Shown here in pieces: positions 1-11,297 of a stretch of DNA of 64,000 nt. How positions within the stretch are numbered: position 1 is the first letter of the stretch; every line of letters begins with the position of its first letter. Location of the stretch: positions 90,124,311 to 90,188,310 of the forward strand of contig OY282560.1 of NCBI GenBank assembly GCA_958295665.1. The letters run 5' to 3'. Below the pieces are notes generated by a model that was not told the origin of the DNA, ran no database searches, and saw only the letters and a list, made by a program, of their open reading frames with translations. Both the position numbers and the translations under genes were made by a program. Source of the DNA: Tipula vernalis (lineage: Eukaryota; Arthropoda; Insecta; Diptera; Tipulidae).

Positions 1-691
1 GGAGGCCTTGGTGGAGGTCATGGTGGTAGCAGTGGAGGTGGTGGTAGTGCCGTTATCTTTACTGGAACTAGTGGAAGTGGTGGTTCAGGAAGCGGTCTTG
101 GTGGAGGACATGGCGGTGGACTTGGTGGTGGACATGGCGGTGGTAACGGAGGTGGATTAGGGGGTGGATTAGGAGGTGGCCATGGAGGTGGTGGAAGTGG
201 AGGATTTGGAGGTGGACAAGGCGGTGCTGGGGGATCAGGCGGTGGTCACGGTGTTGGCGGTGGTCACGGAGGTGGCGGTGGATTAGGAGGTGGTAGTGGA
301 ATAGGTGGTGGTCATGGAGGAGGCGGATCAAGCGGAGGTGGATTAGGAGGTGGTCTAGGAGGTGGTCATGGAGGTGGATCAGGAGGTGGTCTTGGTGGTG
401 GTTTTGGAGATGGAGCCGGTGGTGGTCATGGCTCAGGTGGATTCGGAGGAAGCGGAAGCGATGGATTTGGAGGTAAGCACTTAAAAAACACAACATAACT
501 ATCACATATTTAATATTCATTTGTTATTTTCTATGGGAGGAGGTGGTCATGGCGGTTTCGGAAGTGGTGGTTCGTTTAGTGGTGCCTCATCTAGTGCAAC
601 ATCATTCGGTGGAGGTTATGGTGGACACGGTTCAGGCGCTTCTGCTCAAGCTGCAGCCGGTGCAACTAGCGGTGGAAAATACGGCAGATAA
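1..691 (+). CDS. Glycine-rich secreted protein A, 3' part (partial)
   Basis: The window opens inside the coding region; 207 residues are visible, in two exons (1-472 and 540-691). The protein is almost entirely Gly with His, Ser and Leu in GGGHGG, GLGGG and GGSSGGG patterns. The last exon encodes a distinct tail rich in Ser, Ala and Gly, ending GGKYGR-stop. A short landmark (VIFTGTSGSG, around base 50) matches IVFTGSSGSS in the paralogue at 23940-25689, and exon 2, intron and 3' UTR align between the two. After the landmark only about one ~54-residue repeat unit is present against about five in the paralogue. Such proteins in insects are usually secreted structural or cuticular components; that role is inferred. 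The 5' end and signal peptide lie outside the window. The intron acceptor is altered (see next entry), so expression of an intact product is likely but not proven. Confidence 0.85.
473..539 (+). other. Intron of glycine-rich gene A with displaced 3' splice site
   Basis: The donor is GTAAGC at 473-478, phase 1. By alignment with the paralogue, the ancestral acceptor TATAG reads TATGG here (532-536), so the AG is lost. The next AG (538-539) is three bases downstream and keeps the frame, costing one glycine. Confidence 0.75.
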
Positions 692-828
692 ATTATTCTA
701 AATCAAGAACAAAATTATTTCTTTCATCTCCGAAAATATTGTGATCTTTTTTTATAATTTCCTAATATTTAGATTATGTAAATTGCGACTTATTGTTTGT
801 ATTATTTGAGTTCAATCAAATAGAGATA

Positions 829-834
829 AATAAA
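829..834 (+). terminator. Poly(A) signal of gene A
   Basis: AATAAA lies about 138 bases after the stop codon, in a 3' UTR that closely matches that of the paralogue (signal at 25827-25832). Confidence 0.7.
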
Positions 835-842
835 TTTAAAAC

Positions 843-1702
843 TTTTTTGTAAATGATCAGTTTTTCATTAAAGGCTCAATCTGTTTCACTATACTCACTC
901 AGTTAAGTTCAAGCATGGCATATATACAACTACAATTTTCTTCAACGCATTAACAAAGTAAAATGCTGATAATCTCACTTCAAGCTATTAAGTGATAACT
1001 ATAATTTAAATTGGCTGGCCTAGAAGGAATTAAAATTTTAATAATCAATTATTTAGAAAATATTTATTGACATAATCACTTATCAGCTTTAGCAGGGGGA
1101 TACAATTAAAATCCCTAAATCATGTCATTTCGAAAAATTATTACTGCCGTCAATACCTTAGATTAACGACAAATTGTTATAGTGGCAGGAATACACTCTT
1201 ACGTTCCTTCTCTTTTATTTTATTTCCAGAAAAAAAACTCGATACCGTTTAATGAATTTATAATTAAAAATTTTAATTTATATTTACAATAAATTTTATT
1301 TGAATTAATTAATCTCTATTCAGAGCTGGTAAATTAAAATGATATGGCACTTCTTGCCTTTACCAACGCTACTGATCGAATCCTCGAGGAAAAAACAGAT
1401 TATATAAAAAAAACATTGCATTTCTCTCAAACACTCAATGAGAGCGAGAATATTACTTATATATACCTATTATTTAATAAATACATTTATAGAAAAAAAA
1501 ACATTATATAATAATTCAATGTAATACATACTTATATACTACCTTGATCAACAAGCTCCCGGAATAACCACCGTGTGGCGCTCCCATCGTTCCGATTTGA
1601 GTTCTGTTTTTTTGTCAAGTTGGTACATCTGTTGTTGATATTCTCTCTAAATCTTAGCGTCATAGCTTGACATTTGCAAAAGTTACGTAGTCAAGAGTAC
1701 AT
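843..1702. other. AT-rich intergenic stretch
   Basis: No open frame, RNA gene or clear repeat was seen. Homology to the region downstream of the second Gly-rich gene fades just after the poly(A) signal. Confidence 0.5.
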
Positions 1703-1935
1703 CTACTCTGTGTGTGTTGGCGATTTTTCCATTATTTCCTCTCGGCTGCTGAAACGCGTTCCCCGTAATGGTTTTTTAACTCGATTGAACAGAAAGAAGT
1801 AATAGGGAGCCAAATCAGGTGAATTCGGTGGCTGTTGGATGGTATTTGTTACATTTTTCGTCAAAAAATTACGAATAATGATGGCACTGTGCGACGGTGC
1901 GTTATCATGGTGCAAAATCCACGAGTTTTCGAAGT
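1703..1935 (-). pseudogene. mariner transposase C-terminal fragment
   Basis: The minus frame carries the tail of a mariner transposase: WILHHDNAPSH (second catalytic Asp), then SPDLAPYYFF, then RGTRF and EEIMEKS. Mariner enzymes use a D,D34D triad; the third Asp, normally in a CDFF context, is Tyr here, so the fragment would be inactive. The frame is fused without a break to the gypsy integrase that follows on the minus strand, and stops at 1703. The N-terminal two thirds and any terminal inverted repeat were not found. Confidence 0.8.
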
Positions 1936-2816
1936 TCTGTTTTGCAATTTGCCATGAATAAATCGGGCTATTATCTTGTTGAACAGAACTTGGAATGTTA
2001 GGCTTATATCCCAAAAGGAGCTCAATTGGCATATAACCGGTTGAATTAAAATTGAATATAGCGTATGGCGTCTATTGGCCCCATGCCAAAGGATCGTCAT
2101 GAATGAAATTTCTTAGAAATTCCGTAAGTGTTCGATGTGTTCGTTTCAACGCACCGTTTGACTCGGGATGATATGCTGTGGTATTTATTTTTTTTATTTT
2201 AAGAATTTTACAAAGGTTGACAAACATCTCTGACATAAAATTTGAGCCTTGATCTGTAACAATAGAGCTAGGTGCTCCGAAACTACATATAAAATGCTCT
2301 AATGCCCTAGCCACAGTATCAGTATCTTGGGACGGAATTGGGATTGCCATAGAGTATTTCGTTAGGTCATCTTGTATGGTTAATAAATATTTATTTCTAT
2401 GATGCGAAGCCATCATCGGGCCAACAATATCCATAAAAATTTTTGCAAATGGCGTTTTTGACGTCGTAGTAATCTGCATTAAACATTTATTTGATCGAGA
2501 TACTTTGTTTTTCTGGCACAAAGCACATTTTTTAATAAATGTTCTGATTCGTTTGTTTAAATTCGGGAATTCGTAATACTGCTTAATTCTCTTAATTGTG
2601 CGAGAATATCCCTGATGTCCACCAAGGGGAGTTATATGAAATTCCTTTATAACTTCGTTTATTTCATCTTCAGCTGATAATGACCTTCGAATTGGCATAC
2701 TAAAATTTGGAGCCGTATTTGTAGGCGGAATAGTTGTATCTGGTTGCCCCTCTACTTGATTGTGACAGTCTGAATTATTAATGGTTTGGTTTAGATTATT
2801 CTCTGATGTATCAATA
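1936..2816 (-). pseudogene. gypsy 1 integrase
   Basis: The frame has the HHCC zinc finger (ends CALCQKNK), core Asp residues in FMDIVGPM and IVTDQGSNF, and the HPESNG region. The residue that should be the catalytic Glu (AVER in relatives) is Lys (ALKR), so strand transfer would be lost. An in-frame TAG at 2072-2074 interrupts the core after DPLAWGQ, and reading continues in the same frame to IELLLGYKPNIPSS. At about 1936 the frame passes into mariner sequence, so the C-terminal domain is gone. Confidence 0.85.
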
Positions 2817-4440
2817 CTGTTAAAGTTAGCCGAAAGTTGCCAGCCGAAAGTGAAATGTCGATAATGCAGATTGTGTTAGTCCAGCCGAAAGTAAAAAAAA
2901 AATGGTAAGGCAGATTGTCTAATCCCAGCCGAAAGTTTCCAGCCGAAAGTTAAAAGTCGATAATGCAGATTATGATATAACATTCAAGGCGAAAATAAAA
3001 AAACCAGTAGTTATCAGCCGAAAATAAATAGGATACATAGAATCTATAAATATAAATTTTTGTAAATAAATATACGTGTAAAACTTTGCTTCGTAGGAAA
3101 TATCGGAAAATCAGAAGAATATACAAAACTGGAATAAAATCAGCCTCTAGAGTATATATCTAAAGCAGAATCGTTTTTATGTGATTTGTCAATAGCTGTC
3201 GAATTAATAAATTCAGCCCAAGTTTCCCGTGGGAAATCTCGGAAAATTCGATTTTCCAAAAATTATTAGAAAATTTGTATAAAATCAGCCTTTAAAGTGT
3301 TATGTCTGGAGATGAATTGCATTGATGTGATTTATCAATAGATATCGCAGGAAAAAAAATCAGTACAAGTTCCCGTGGGAAATCTCGGAAAATTCAAAAA
3401 AGTTTCCAGCCGAAAGTAAGAAATGGATGAATAAAATCAGCCTCTAGAGTGTTATGTCTGGAGATGGATTCAATTGATGTGACATGTCAATAGCTATCGC
3501 AGAAACAAAATTCATTTAAAGTTTCCCGTGGGAAATCTCGGAAAATTCGATTTTCCAAAAATTATTAGAAAATTTGTATAAAATCAGCCTCTAGAGTGTT
3601 ATGTCTGGAGATGGATTCAATTAATATGATTACTCAATAGCTATCGCAGGAAAAAAATTCAGTTCAAGTTTCCCGTGGGAAATCTCGGAAAATTCGATTT
3701 TCCAACAATTATTTGAAAATTTGTATAAAATCAGCCTTTAAAGTGTTATGTCTTGAGATGAATTGCATTGATGTGATTTATCAATAGCTATCGCAGGAAA
3801 AAAAATCAGTACAAGTTTCCCGTGGGAAATCTCGGAAAATTCAAAAAAGTTTCCAGCCGAAAGTAAGAAATGGATGAATAAAATCAGCCTCTAGAGTGTT
3901 ATGTCTGGAGATGAATTCAATAAATGTGACTTGTCAATAGCTATCGCAGGAAAAAAATTCATTTCAAGTTTCCCGTGGGAAATCTCGGAAAATTCGATTT
4001 TCCAAAAATTATTAGAAAATTTGTACAAATCAGCCTCTAGAGTGTTATGTCTGGAGATGGATTCAATTGATGTGATTACTCAATAGCTATCGCAGGAAAA
4101 AAATTCAGTTCAAGTTTCCCGTGGGAAATCTCGGAAAATTCGATTTTCCCAAAAATTATTTGGAAATTTGTATAAAATCAGCCTTTAAAGTGTTATGTTT
4201 GGAGAAGAATTGCATTAATGTGATTTATCAATAGCTATGGCAGGAAAAAAATTCAGTTCAAGTTTCCCGTGGGAAATCTCGGAAAATTCGATTTTCCAAA
4301 AATTATTAGAAAATTTGTATAAAATCAGCCTCTAGAGTGTTATGTCTGGAGATAAATTGGATTGATGTGACTTGTAAATAGCTATCGCAGGAAAAAATTC
4401 AGTCCAAGTTTGCCGCGGGAAATCTTGAAAAATTTGTTTT
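2817..4440 (+). repeat. Left arm of foldback-like element
   Basis: The outer ~250 bases repeat the short motif CAGCCGAAAGT many times. They are followed by about nine ~150-bp units, each containing CCCGTGGGAAATCTCGG, CAGCCTCTAGAGTGTTATG and TCAATAGCTATCGCAGG. The short open frame at 3901-4086 is just this repeat read through. Confidence 0.75.
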
Positions 4441-7400
4441 TTCGATTTCGGAAAATTTTCTAATAATTTTTGGAAAATCGAATTTTCCGAGATTTCCCAC
4501 AGGAAACTTGAACTGAATTTTTTTCCTGCAATAGCTATTGAGTAATCACATCAATTGGATCCATCTCCAGACATAACACTCTAGAGGCTGATTTTATACA
4601 AATTTCCTAATAATTTTTGGAAATTCGAATTTTCCGAGATTTCCCACGGGAAACTTGAAATGAATTTTTTTCCTGCGATAGCTATTGACAAGTCACACCA
4701 ATCCAATCCATCTCCAGACATAACACTCTAGAGGCTGATTTTATTCATCCATTTCTTACTTTCGGCTGGAAACTTTTTTGAATTTTCCGAGATTTCCCAC
4801 GGGAAACTTGTACTGATTTTCTTTCCTGCGATAGCTATTGATAAATCACATCAATGCAATTCATCTCCAGACATAACACTTTAAAGGCTGATTTTATACA
4901 AATTTTCTAATAATTTTTGGAAAATCGAATTTTCCGAGATTTCCCACGGGAAACTTGAACTGAATTTTTTTCCTGCAATAGCTATTGAGTAATCACATCA
5001 ATTGAATCCATCTCCAGACATAACACTCTAGAGGCTGATTTTATACAAATTTTCAAATAATTTTTGGAAAATCGAATTTTCCGAGATTTCCCACGGGAAA
5101 CTTGAAATGAACTTTTTTCCTGCGATAGCTATTGACAAGTCACATCAATTTAATCCATGTTCAGACATAACACTCTAGAGGCTGATTTTATTCATCCATT
5201 TCTTACTTTCGGCTGGAAACTTTTTTGAATTTTCCGAGATTTCCCACGGGAAACTTGTACTGACTTTCTTTCCTGCGATAGCTATTGATAAATCACATCA
5301 ATGCAATTCATCTCCAGACATAACACTTTAAAGGCTGATTTTATACAAATTTTCTAATAATTTTTGGAAAATCGAATTTTCCGAGATTTCCCACGGGAAA
5401 CTTGAACTGAATTTTTTTCCTGCGGTAGCTATTGGGTAATCACATCAATTGAATCCATCTCCAAACGTAACACTCTAGAGGCTGATTTTATACAAATTTT
5501 CTAATAATTTTTGGAAAATCGAATTTTCCGAGATTTCCCACGGGAAACTTGAACTGAATTTTTTTCCTGCGATAGCTATTGACAAGTCACATCAATCCAA
5601 TCCATCTCCAGACATAACACTCTAGAGGCTGATTTTATACAAATTTTCTAATAATTTTTGGAAAATCGAATTTTCCGAGATTTCCCACGGGAAACTTGGA
5701 CTGAATTTTTTTCCTGCGATAGCTATTGACAAGTTATATCAATCCAATCCATCTCCAGACATAACACTCTAGAGGCTGATTTTATTCATCCATTTCTTAC
5801 TTTCGGCTGGAAACTTTTTTGAATTTTCCGAGATTTCCCACGGGAAACTTGAACTGAATTTTTTTCCTGCAATACGTATTGAGTAATCACATCAATTGAA
5901 TCCATCTCCAGACATAACACTTTAAAGGCTGATTTTATACAAATTTTCTAATAATTTTTGGAAAATCGAATTTTCCGAGATTTCCCATGGGAAACTTGAA
6001 CTGAATTTTTTTCCTGCGGTAGCTATTGGGTAATCACATCAATTGAATCCATCTCCAAACATAACACTCTAGAGGCTGATTTTATACAAATTTTCTAATA
6101 ATTTTTGGAAAATCGAATTTTCCGAGATTTCCCACAGGAAACTTGAACTGAATTTTTTTCCTGCGATAGCTATTGACAAGTCACATCAATCCAATCCATC
6201 TCCAAACATAACACTCTAGAGGCTGGTTTTATTCATCTATTTCTTACTTTCGGCTGGAAACTTTTTTGAATTTTCCGAGATTTCCCACGGGAAACTTGTA
6301 CTGATATTTTTCCTGCGACAGCTATTGATAAATCACATAAATGCAATTTATCTCCAGACATAACACTTTAAAGGCTGATTTTATACAAATTTTCTAATAA
6401 TTTTTGGAAAATCGAATTTTCCGAGATTTCCCACGGGAAACTTGAACTGAATTTTTTTCCTGCAATAGCTATTGAGTAATCACATCAATTGAATCCATCT
6501 CCAGATATAACACTCTAGAGGCTGATTTTATACAAATTTTCTAATAATTTTTGGAAAATCGAATTTTCCGAGATTTCCCACGGGAAACTTTAAATGAATT
6601 TTGTTCCTGCGATAGCTATTGACAAGTCACATCAATTGAATCCATCTCCAGACATAACACTCTAGAGGCTGATTTTATTCATCCATTTCTTACTTTCGGC
6701 TGGAAACTTTTTTGAATTTTCCGAGATTTCCCACGGGAAACTTGAACTGAATTTTTTTCCTGCAATACGTATTGAGTAATCACATCAATTGAATCCATCT
6801 CCAGACATAACACTTTAAAGGCTGATTTTATACAAATTTTCTAATAATTTTTGGAAAATCGAATTTTCCGAGATTTCCCACGGGAAACTTGAAATGAACT
6901 TTTTTCCTGCGATAGCTATTGACAAGTCACATCAATTTAATCCATGTTCAGACATAACACTCTAGAGGCTGATTTTATTCATCCATTTCTTACTTTCGGC
7001 TGGAAACTTTTTTGAATTTTCCGAGATTTCCCACGGGAAACTTGTACTGATTTTCTTTCCTGCGATAGCTATTGATAAATCACATCAATGCAATTCATCT
7101 CCAGACATAACACTTTAAAGGCTGATTTTATACAAATTTTCTAATAATTTTTGGAAAATCGAATTTTCCGAGATTTCCCACGGGAAACTTGAACTGAATT
7201 TTTTTCCTGCAATAGCTATTGAGTAATCACATCAATTGAATCCATCTCCAGACATAACACTCTAGAGGCTGATTTTATACAAATTTTCAAATAATTTTTG
7301 GAAAATCGAATTTTCCGAGATTTCCCACGGGAAACTTGAAATGAACTTTTTTCCTGCGATAGCTATTGACAAGTCACATCAATTTAATCCATGTTCAGAC

Positions 7401-8104
7401 ATAACACTCTAGAGGCTGATTTTATTCATCCATTTCTTACTTTCGGCTGGAAACTTTTTTGAATTTTCCGAGATTTCCCACGGGAAACTTGTACTGACTT
7501 TTTTTCCTGCGATAGCTATTGATAAATCACATCAATGCAATTCATCTCCAGACATAACACTTTAAAGGCTAATTTTATACAAATTTTCTAATAATTTTTG
7601 GAAAATCGAATTTTCCGAGATTTCCCACGGGAAACTTTAAATGAATTTTGTTCCTGCGATAGCTATTGACAAGTCACATCAATTGAATCCATCTCCAGAC
7701 ATAACACTCTAGAGGCTGATTTTATTCATCCATTTCTTACTTTCGGCTGGAAACTTTTTTGAATTTTCCGAGATTTCCCACGGGAAACTTGAACTGAATT
7801 TTTTTCCTGCAATACGTATTGAGTAATCACATCAATTGAATCCATCTCCAGACATAACACTTTAAAGGCTGATTTTATACAAATTTTCTAATAATTTTTG
7901 GAAAATCGAATTTTCCGAGATTTCCCACGGGAAACTTGAACTCAATTTTTGTCCTACGATAGCTATTGACAAGTCACATCAATCCAATCTATCTCTAGAC
8001 ATAACACTCTAGAGGCTGATTTATTTTCGGCTGGAATGTCAATAACATAATCTGCATTATCGACTTTTCACTTTTGGCTGGAAACTTTCGGCTAACTTTA
8101 ACAG
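4441..8104 (-). repeat. Right arm of foldback-like element
   Basis: The same unit lies in reverse orientation, about 24 copies counted by GATTTCCCAC. Two unit types recur in ordered blocks: one ending TATACAAATTTTCTAATAA and one carrying TTCATCCATTTCTTACTTTC plus the CAGCCGAAAGT motif. Ordered blocks of several units are themselves repeated (for example 4790-5370, 7020-7620), a higher-order pattern. Confidence 0.75.
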
Positions 8105-8116
8105 GGTGATGTATCA

Positions 8117-9521
8117 GTGGTTAAATCTAGTGTGGTCCTTTTCGATTGTGCTCGGATAATTGCTGCGATCGTATTTGTAGGTTGCCGCGTGTTTAAATCT
8201 TCATTGATCTTAATACGACTAAGCGTGTCAACATTCTGATTAAGTTTACCCGGTTTATATTCGTTATCGTACGTATACTCGTCTAACTCAAGTCGCCACC
8301 TAATTAATCGAGAGGAAGGCTTTGGATTTTTATTAAGCCAAATTAAAGGACGGTGACGTCCTTATAACGAATTTTCTACCGTACAGATAAGCATGGAATC
8401 CCTGAATAGCCCAAACAATAGCTAACAGCTCTTTCTCGACTGTGGGATAATTTCGTTCTGCGTCATTCAGAACCCGACTCGCAAATGTGACTGGTAGATC
8501 TTGTTTTTCAAATTCATGTGACAATATTGCCCTAATTGCGTAATCGCTGGCATCAGTGGTTAGAATAAAGGTTCGCTTAAAATCGGAATGTTGTAAGATA
8601 GGCGATGATATAACTGCTTGCCTTAATTTTGTGAATGCTTCATCACAATGAGCATTCCATTCAAATTTTGTGTTCCTCCGTAATAATCGATTTAATGGTT
8701 CTGAAATTCTAGAATAATCTTTTATGAAAGGACGGTAATAACCTGCAAATCCCAGGAAAGATCTTACATCTTTTATCGTAGACAGTATGGTAATTTGTTA
8801 TGGCGTTTATTTTAGCTGGATCGAGTTTAATTCCGCTCTGGGTTACTATATGCCCTAGATAATTAATTTCGGTTCTCAGGAAATGACACTTGCTAGGCTG
8901 TAACTTTAAATTGAAGAATCGCAAGCGTTTTAGTACATCGATTAGTTTTGCGTTGTGATCGTGAAGATCGTAGCCATAAATTACAACATCATCTAGATAC
9001 ACAAAGCATCTGAGACCATTCAATCCGGATAATATGTTATTCATCAGTCTTTGAAACGTTATTGGAGCACCCTTTAACCCGAAAGGCATACGAACAAAAT
9101 GAAAATGACCTGCTCGAGTACTAAAGGCTGTTTTTTCTTTGTCGGCAGGATGTAGTTTAACCTGGTGGTATCCGTTTGCCAAATCGAGCGTTGTAAAGTA
9201 AGTTGCTTTCCCTAATTGATCGAGGACTTCTGTTATGTTGGGCAACGGATAAAACTGATCGACTGTAATATTATTCAATCTCCGGAAATCCACAACCTAC
9301 CGCCACTTTCGCTCGTCGGTTGAGGACTTTTTTGGTACTATTAAGAGTGGTGAGTTCCAAGGGCTCATGCTCGGTTCAATTATTTTGTCGCGTAGCATTT
9401 TGTTGACTTGGTTGTTTATTTCGGCTTTAGTTGTTTCCGGGAGACGATATTGTTTTACGTTGATAGGTTGTGTATTTTCGGTAATAGGAATTTTATGATA
9501 ACAAGCATTAGTTGTTGACAG
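8117..9521 (-). pseudogene. gypsy 1 reverse transcriptase and RNase H
   Basis: From 9521 downward: SPWNSPLLIVPKK, DFRRLN, TTLDLANGYHQV, RMPFGLKGAP, the catalytic YLDD in CFVYLDDVVIYG, and YLGHIVTQSG. RNase H follows in another frame (ASRVLNDAERNY, TVEKELLAIVWAI). Breaks seen are an in-frame TAG at 9294-9296, a frameshift near 8785 and another near 8351. The linker to integrase runs to 8117 and then meets the foldback-like element. Confidence 0.85.
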
Positions 9522-10176
9522 TGAAATGATCATCTAATAATGTAGTTAGATTGTGCTGTCTTGTGCTAATCTTTTTATTATGTTGTGTTTTGTTCATTAA
9601 TGTATATTAATTAGTTCAGTTTAAAGAATATTTAAAGGGGTTTCTTCTTTAATATGTTAATAAATAATCCAATTTTCAGAATATAACATAGTTCCAGAAT
9701 TAATCATTATTATATTGATTAAATTAATCCTGAGTTTCAGAATTAAATTTTAGCTTGAATCAACCCTCCAGGATCAAGAAGTAGTAAATTAGCTGTAGTT
9801 TAGAAATTGTGTTGTCCTGTGCTAACTATTTGACTATATAATTACTAACAATTTACTAATTATCGGCTATACCTAGGTGTCTGTAACCGGGCCGATTCTG
9901 TCACTTCTAACTATCCTATCCTATCCTTCGGTTTTGTTATGTGTGAAAGAGTGCACGGTGGGACTCGGCCAGGGGTGGACATGATGCTGTCACATTTATG
10001 TGATATCGCGGGTGATTGTGCTCTCCTTGTTGTAATGGTGCTTAGGTATCTTCAGTAAGGAAAGCATTCATTTGTGTTATAAAGTTGGTGTGACAGTTTA
10101 ATGACCACATCACTAACACGGGATTTCTTGCTTCATAAGCTTGGCCGTGCATTCATATCAATCAATCAATCAAAAA
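9522..10176 (+). mobile_element. Truncated non-LTR retrotransposon tail or SINE
   Basis: This 655-bp insert is flanked by a direct repeat of 21-22 bases (9500-9521 and 10176-10197, AACAAGCATTAGTTG...). It ends on the plus strand in four ATCA units and a short A run, the pattern left by target-primed reverse transcription. It has no long open frame and is more GC-rich toward its 3' end (~9890-10140). I do not recognise the family; the long target duplication and simple-repeat tail point to a 5'-truncated LINE or a SINE. Confidence 0.7.
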
Positions 10177-10197
10177 ACAAGCATTAGTTGTTGACAG

Positions 10198-11202
10198 AAT
10201 ATCGCCATCCAGATAAAATACATCATTAAAGTTACGGCAAATTTCTTGGATTGATGATTTTTCTTTCTCGTTAAGGTGACTAAGGTCAAGATTCTGGCTA
10301 AGTTAATATAATCTTTCCTGTACATTCGGTTTCCAATTTTCAATAGCACATATGTCATAAGAATTTACCAATTCGAAATTTACTTTGATTTTTCCGATGT
10401 TTATGTGATAATCGTTCGTATTCACAATACTTAGTGGAATATTACTATTATTAAAATTGACTACGGCACTAGCTATATAGACGCCTGGAACAATTTCCTT
10501 TGAGAGACATAGGAAATCTTTCTGAATCTTGCACTGATTTGGAAGACGAATAATAGTTTCAACACGATCAGGGATTGTACAGTTTGGTAAATCGATTTGA
10601 ATGGATTCAGATAATTTACATAGAGGTAAGCGATAATATATATCTTTAATTAAAATTTGAACATTAGCCTCATTATAATCTATAATACATCTATTCTGTT
10701 TTAAAAAGTCTTTTCCTAAAATGCCATCAGACTTTATTGGGAAATTGTCGGACACTAATTGAAAACTTTGATTTAGTTTTGAGTCTCCAATCAGTATGAT
10801 GCCTTTGCAGAGAGCTAGAGTTTGTAGTTTCTCGGGTGTGATTCCCTTAATCTCACATTTATATTCAGGATAACACACCGTTTCTTGATTTACCGATGAT
10901 TTTTTTATTAGACTAACATCTGCCCCAGTATCTATTAAAAAATATAAATATGAATTTCTCGATATATCCAGTCTAAGTTTAACGAATTTCGAATTTACCG
11001 ATGTTTGCGGACTAATTGATGACTGACAGAGTATTTGTTGTGAATTATTACTAATTTTAGTTACTTCTGATATGGTAGATGAATAATCGCAATTAGGTGT
11101 CACCGAATTTTGAGCTAAACTAGAATTAACATAAATTTGATTTTCCAACGTTTCTGGCTTTCTAAGTACGGAATGATTTTCTTCTGGATAATTACGAAAC
11201 AA
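10198..11202 (-). pseudogene. gypsy 1 protease region and RT N-terminus
   Basis: The open frame 11202-10303 carries the aspartic protease signature FLIDTGADVSLIKKS followed by DGILGKDFL, the flap/C-terminal pattern of gypsy proteases. It ends early; the linker to reverse transcriptase (HLNEKEKSSIQEICRNFNDV) continues in another frame in 10302-10198 up to the non-LTR insertion. The catalytic Asp is intact. Confidence 0.8.
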
Positions 11203-11297
11203 TTTTGATAAGATAGGATGTGTGTTGGTTGTAGATGTTGAATACAGATTTATATTTCTATGTCTTGAACTCGGACAACTGTATCCGTCTTCGCCTG

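Larger units (their letters stand above)
2817..8104. mobile_element. Foldback-like inverted-repeat element inside gypsy 1
   Basis: The 5.3-kb insert begins CTGTTAAAGTTAGCCGAAAG and ends with its reverse complement. TGATGTATCA occurs at 2804-2813 and again at 8107-8116, and the gypsy frame is continuous if one copy is removed, so this is a 10-bp target duplication (2-3 filler bases lie between it and the inverted termini). The inside consists of ~147-152 bp tandem units in one orientation (about 9 units, ~3200-4440) followed by the opposite orientation (about 24 units, ~4440-8000). No transposase frame is present. Inverted arms built from tandem subrepeats with a ~9-bp duplication are the hallmark of Drosophila FB foldback elements; MULE-like non-autonomous elements are an alternative. 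Confidence 0.75.

Noticed and set aside
2817..8104. CRISPR-like or ordinary satellite array
   Set aside because: Units are ~150 bp without short spacers, lie in two orientations, and are bounded by inverted termini and a duplicated target; the genome is animal.
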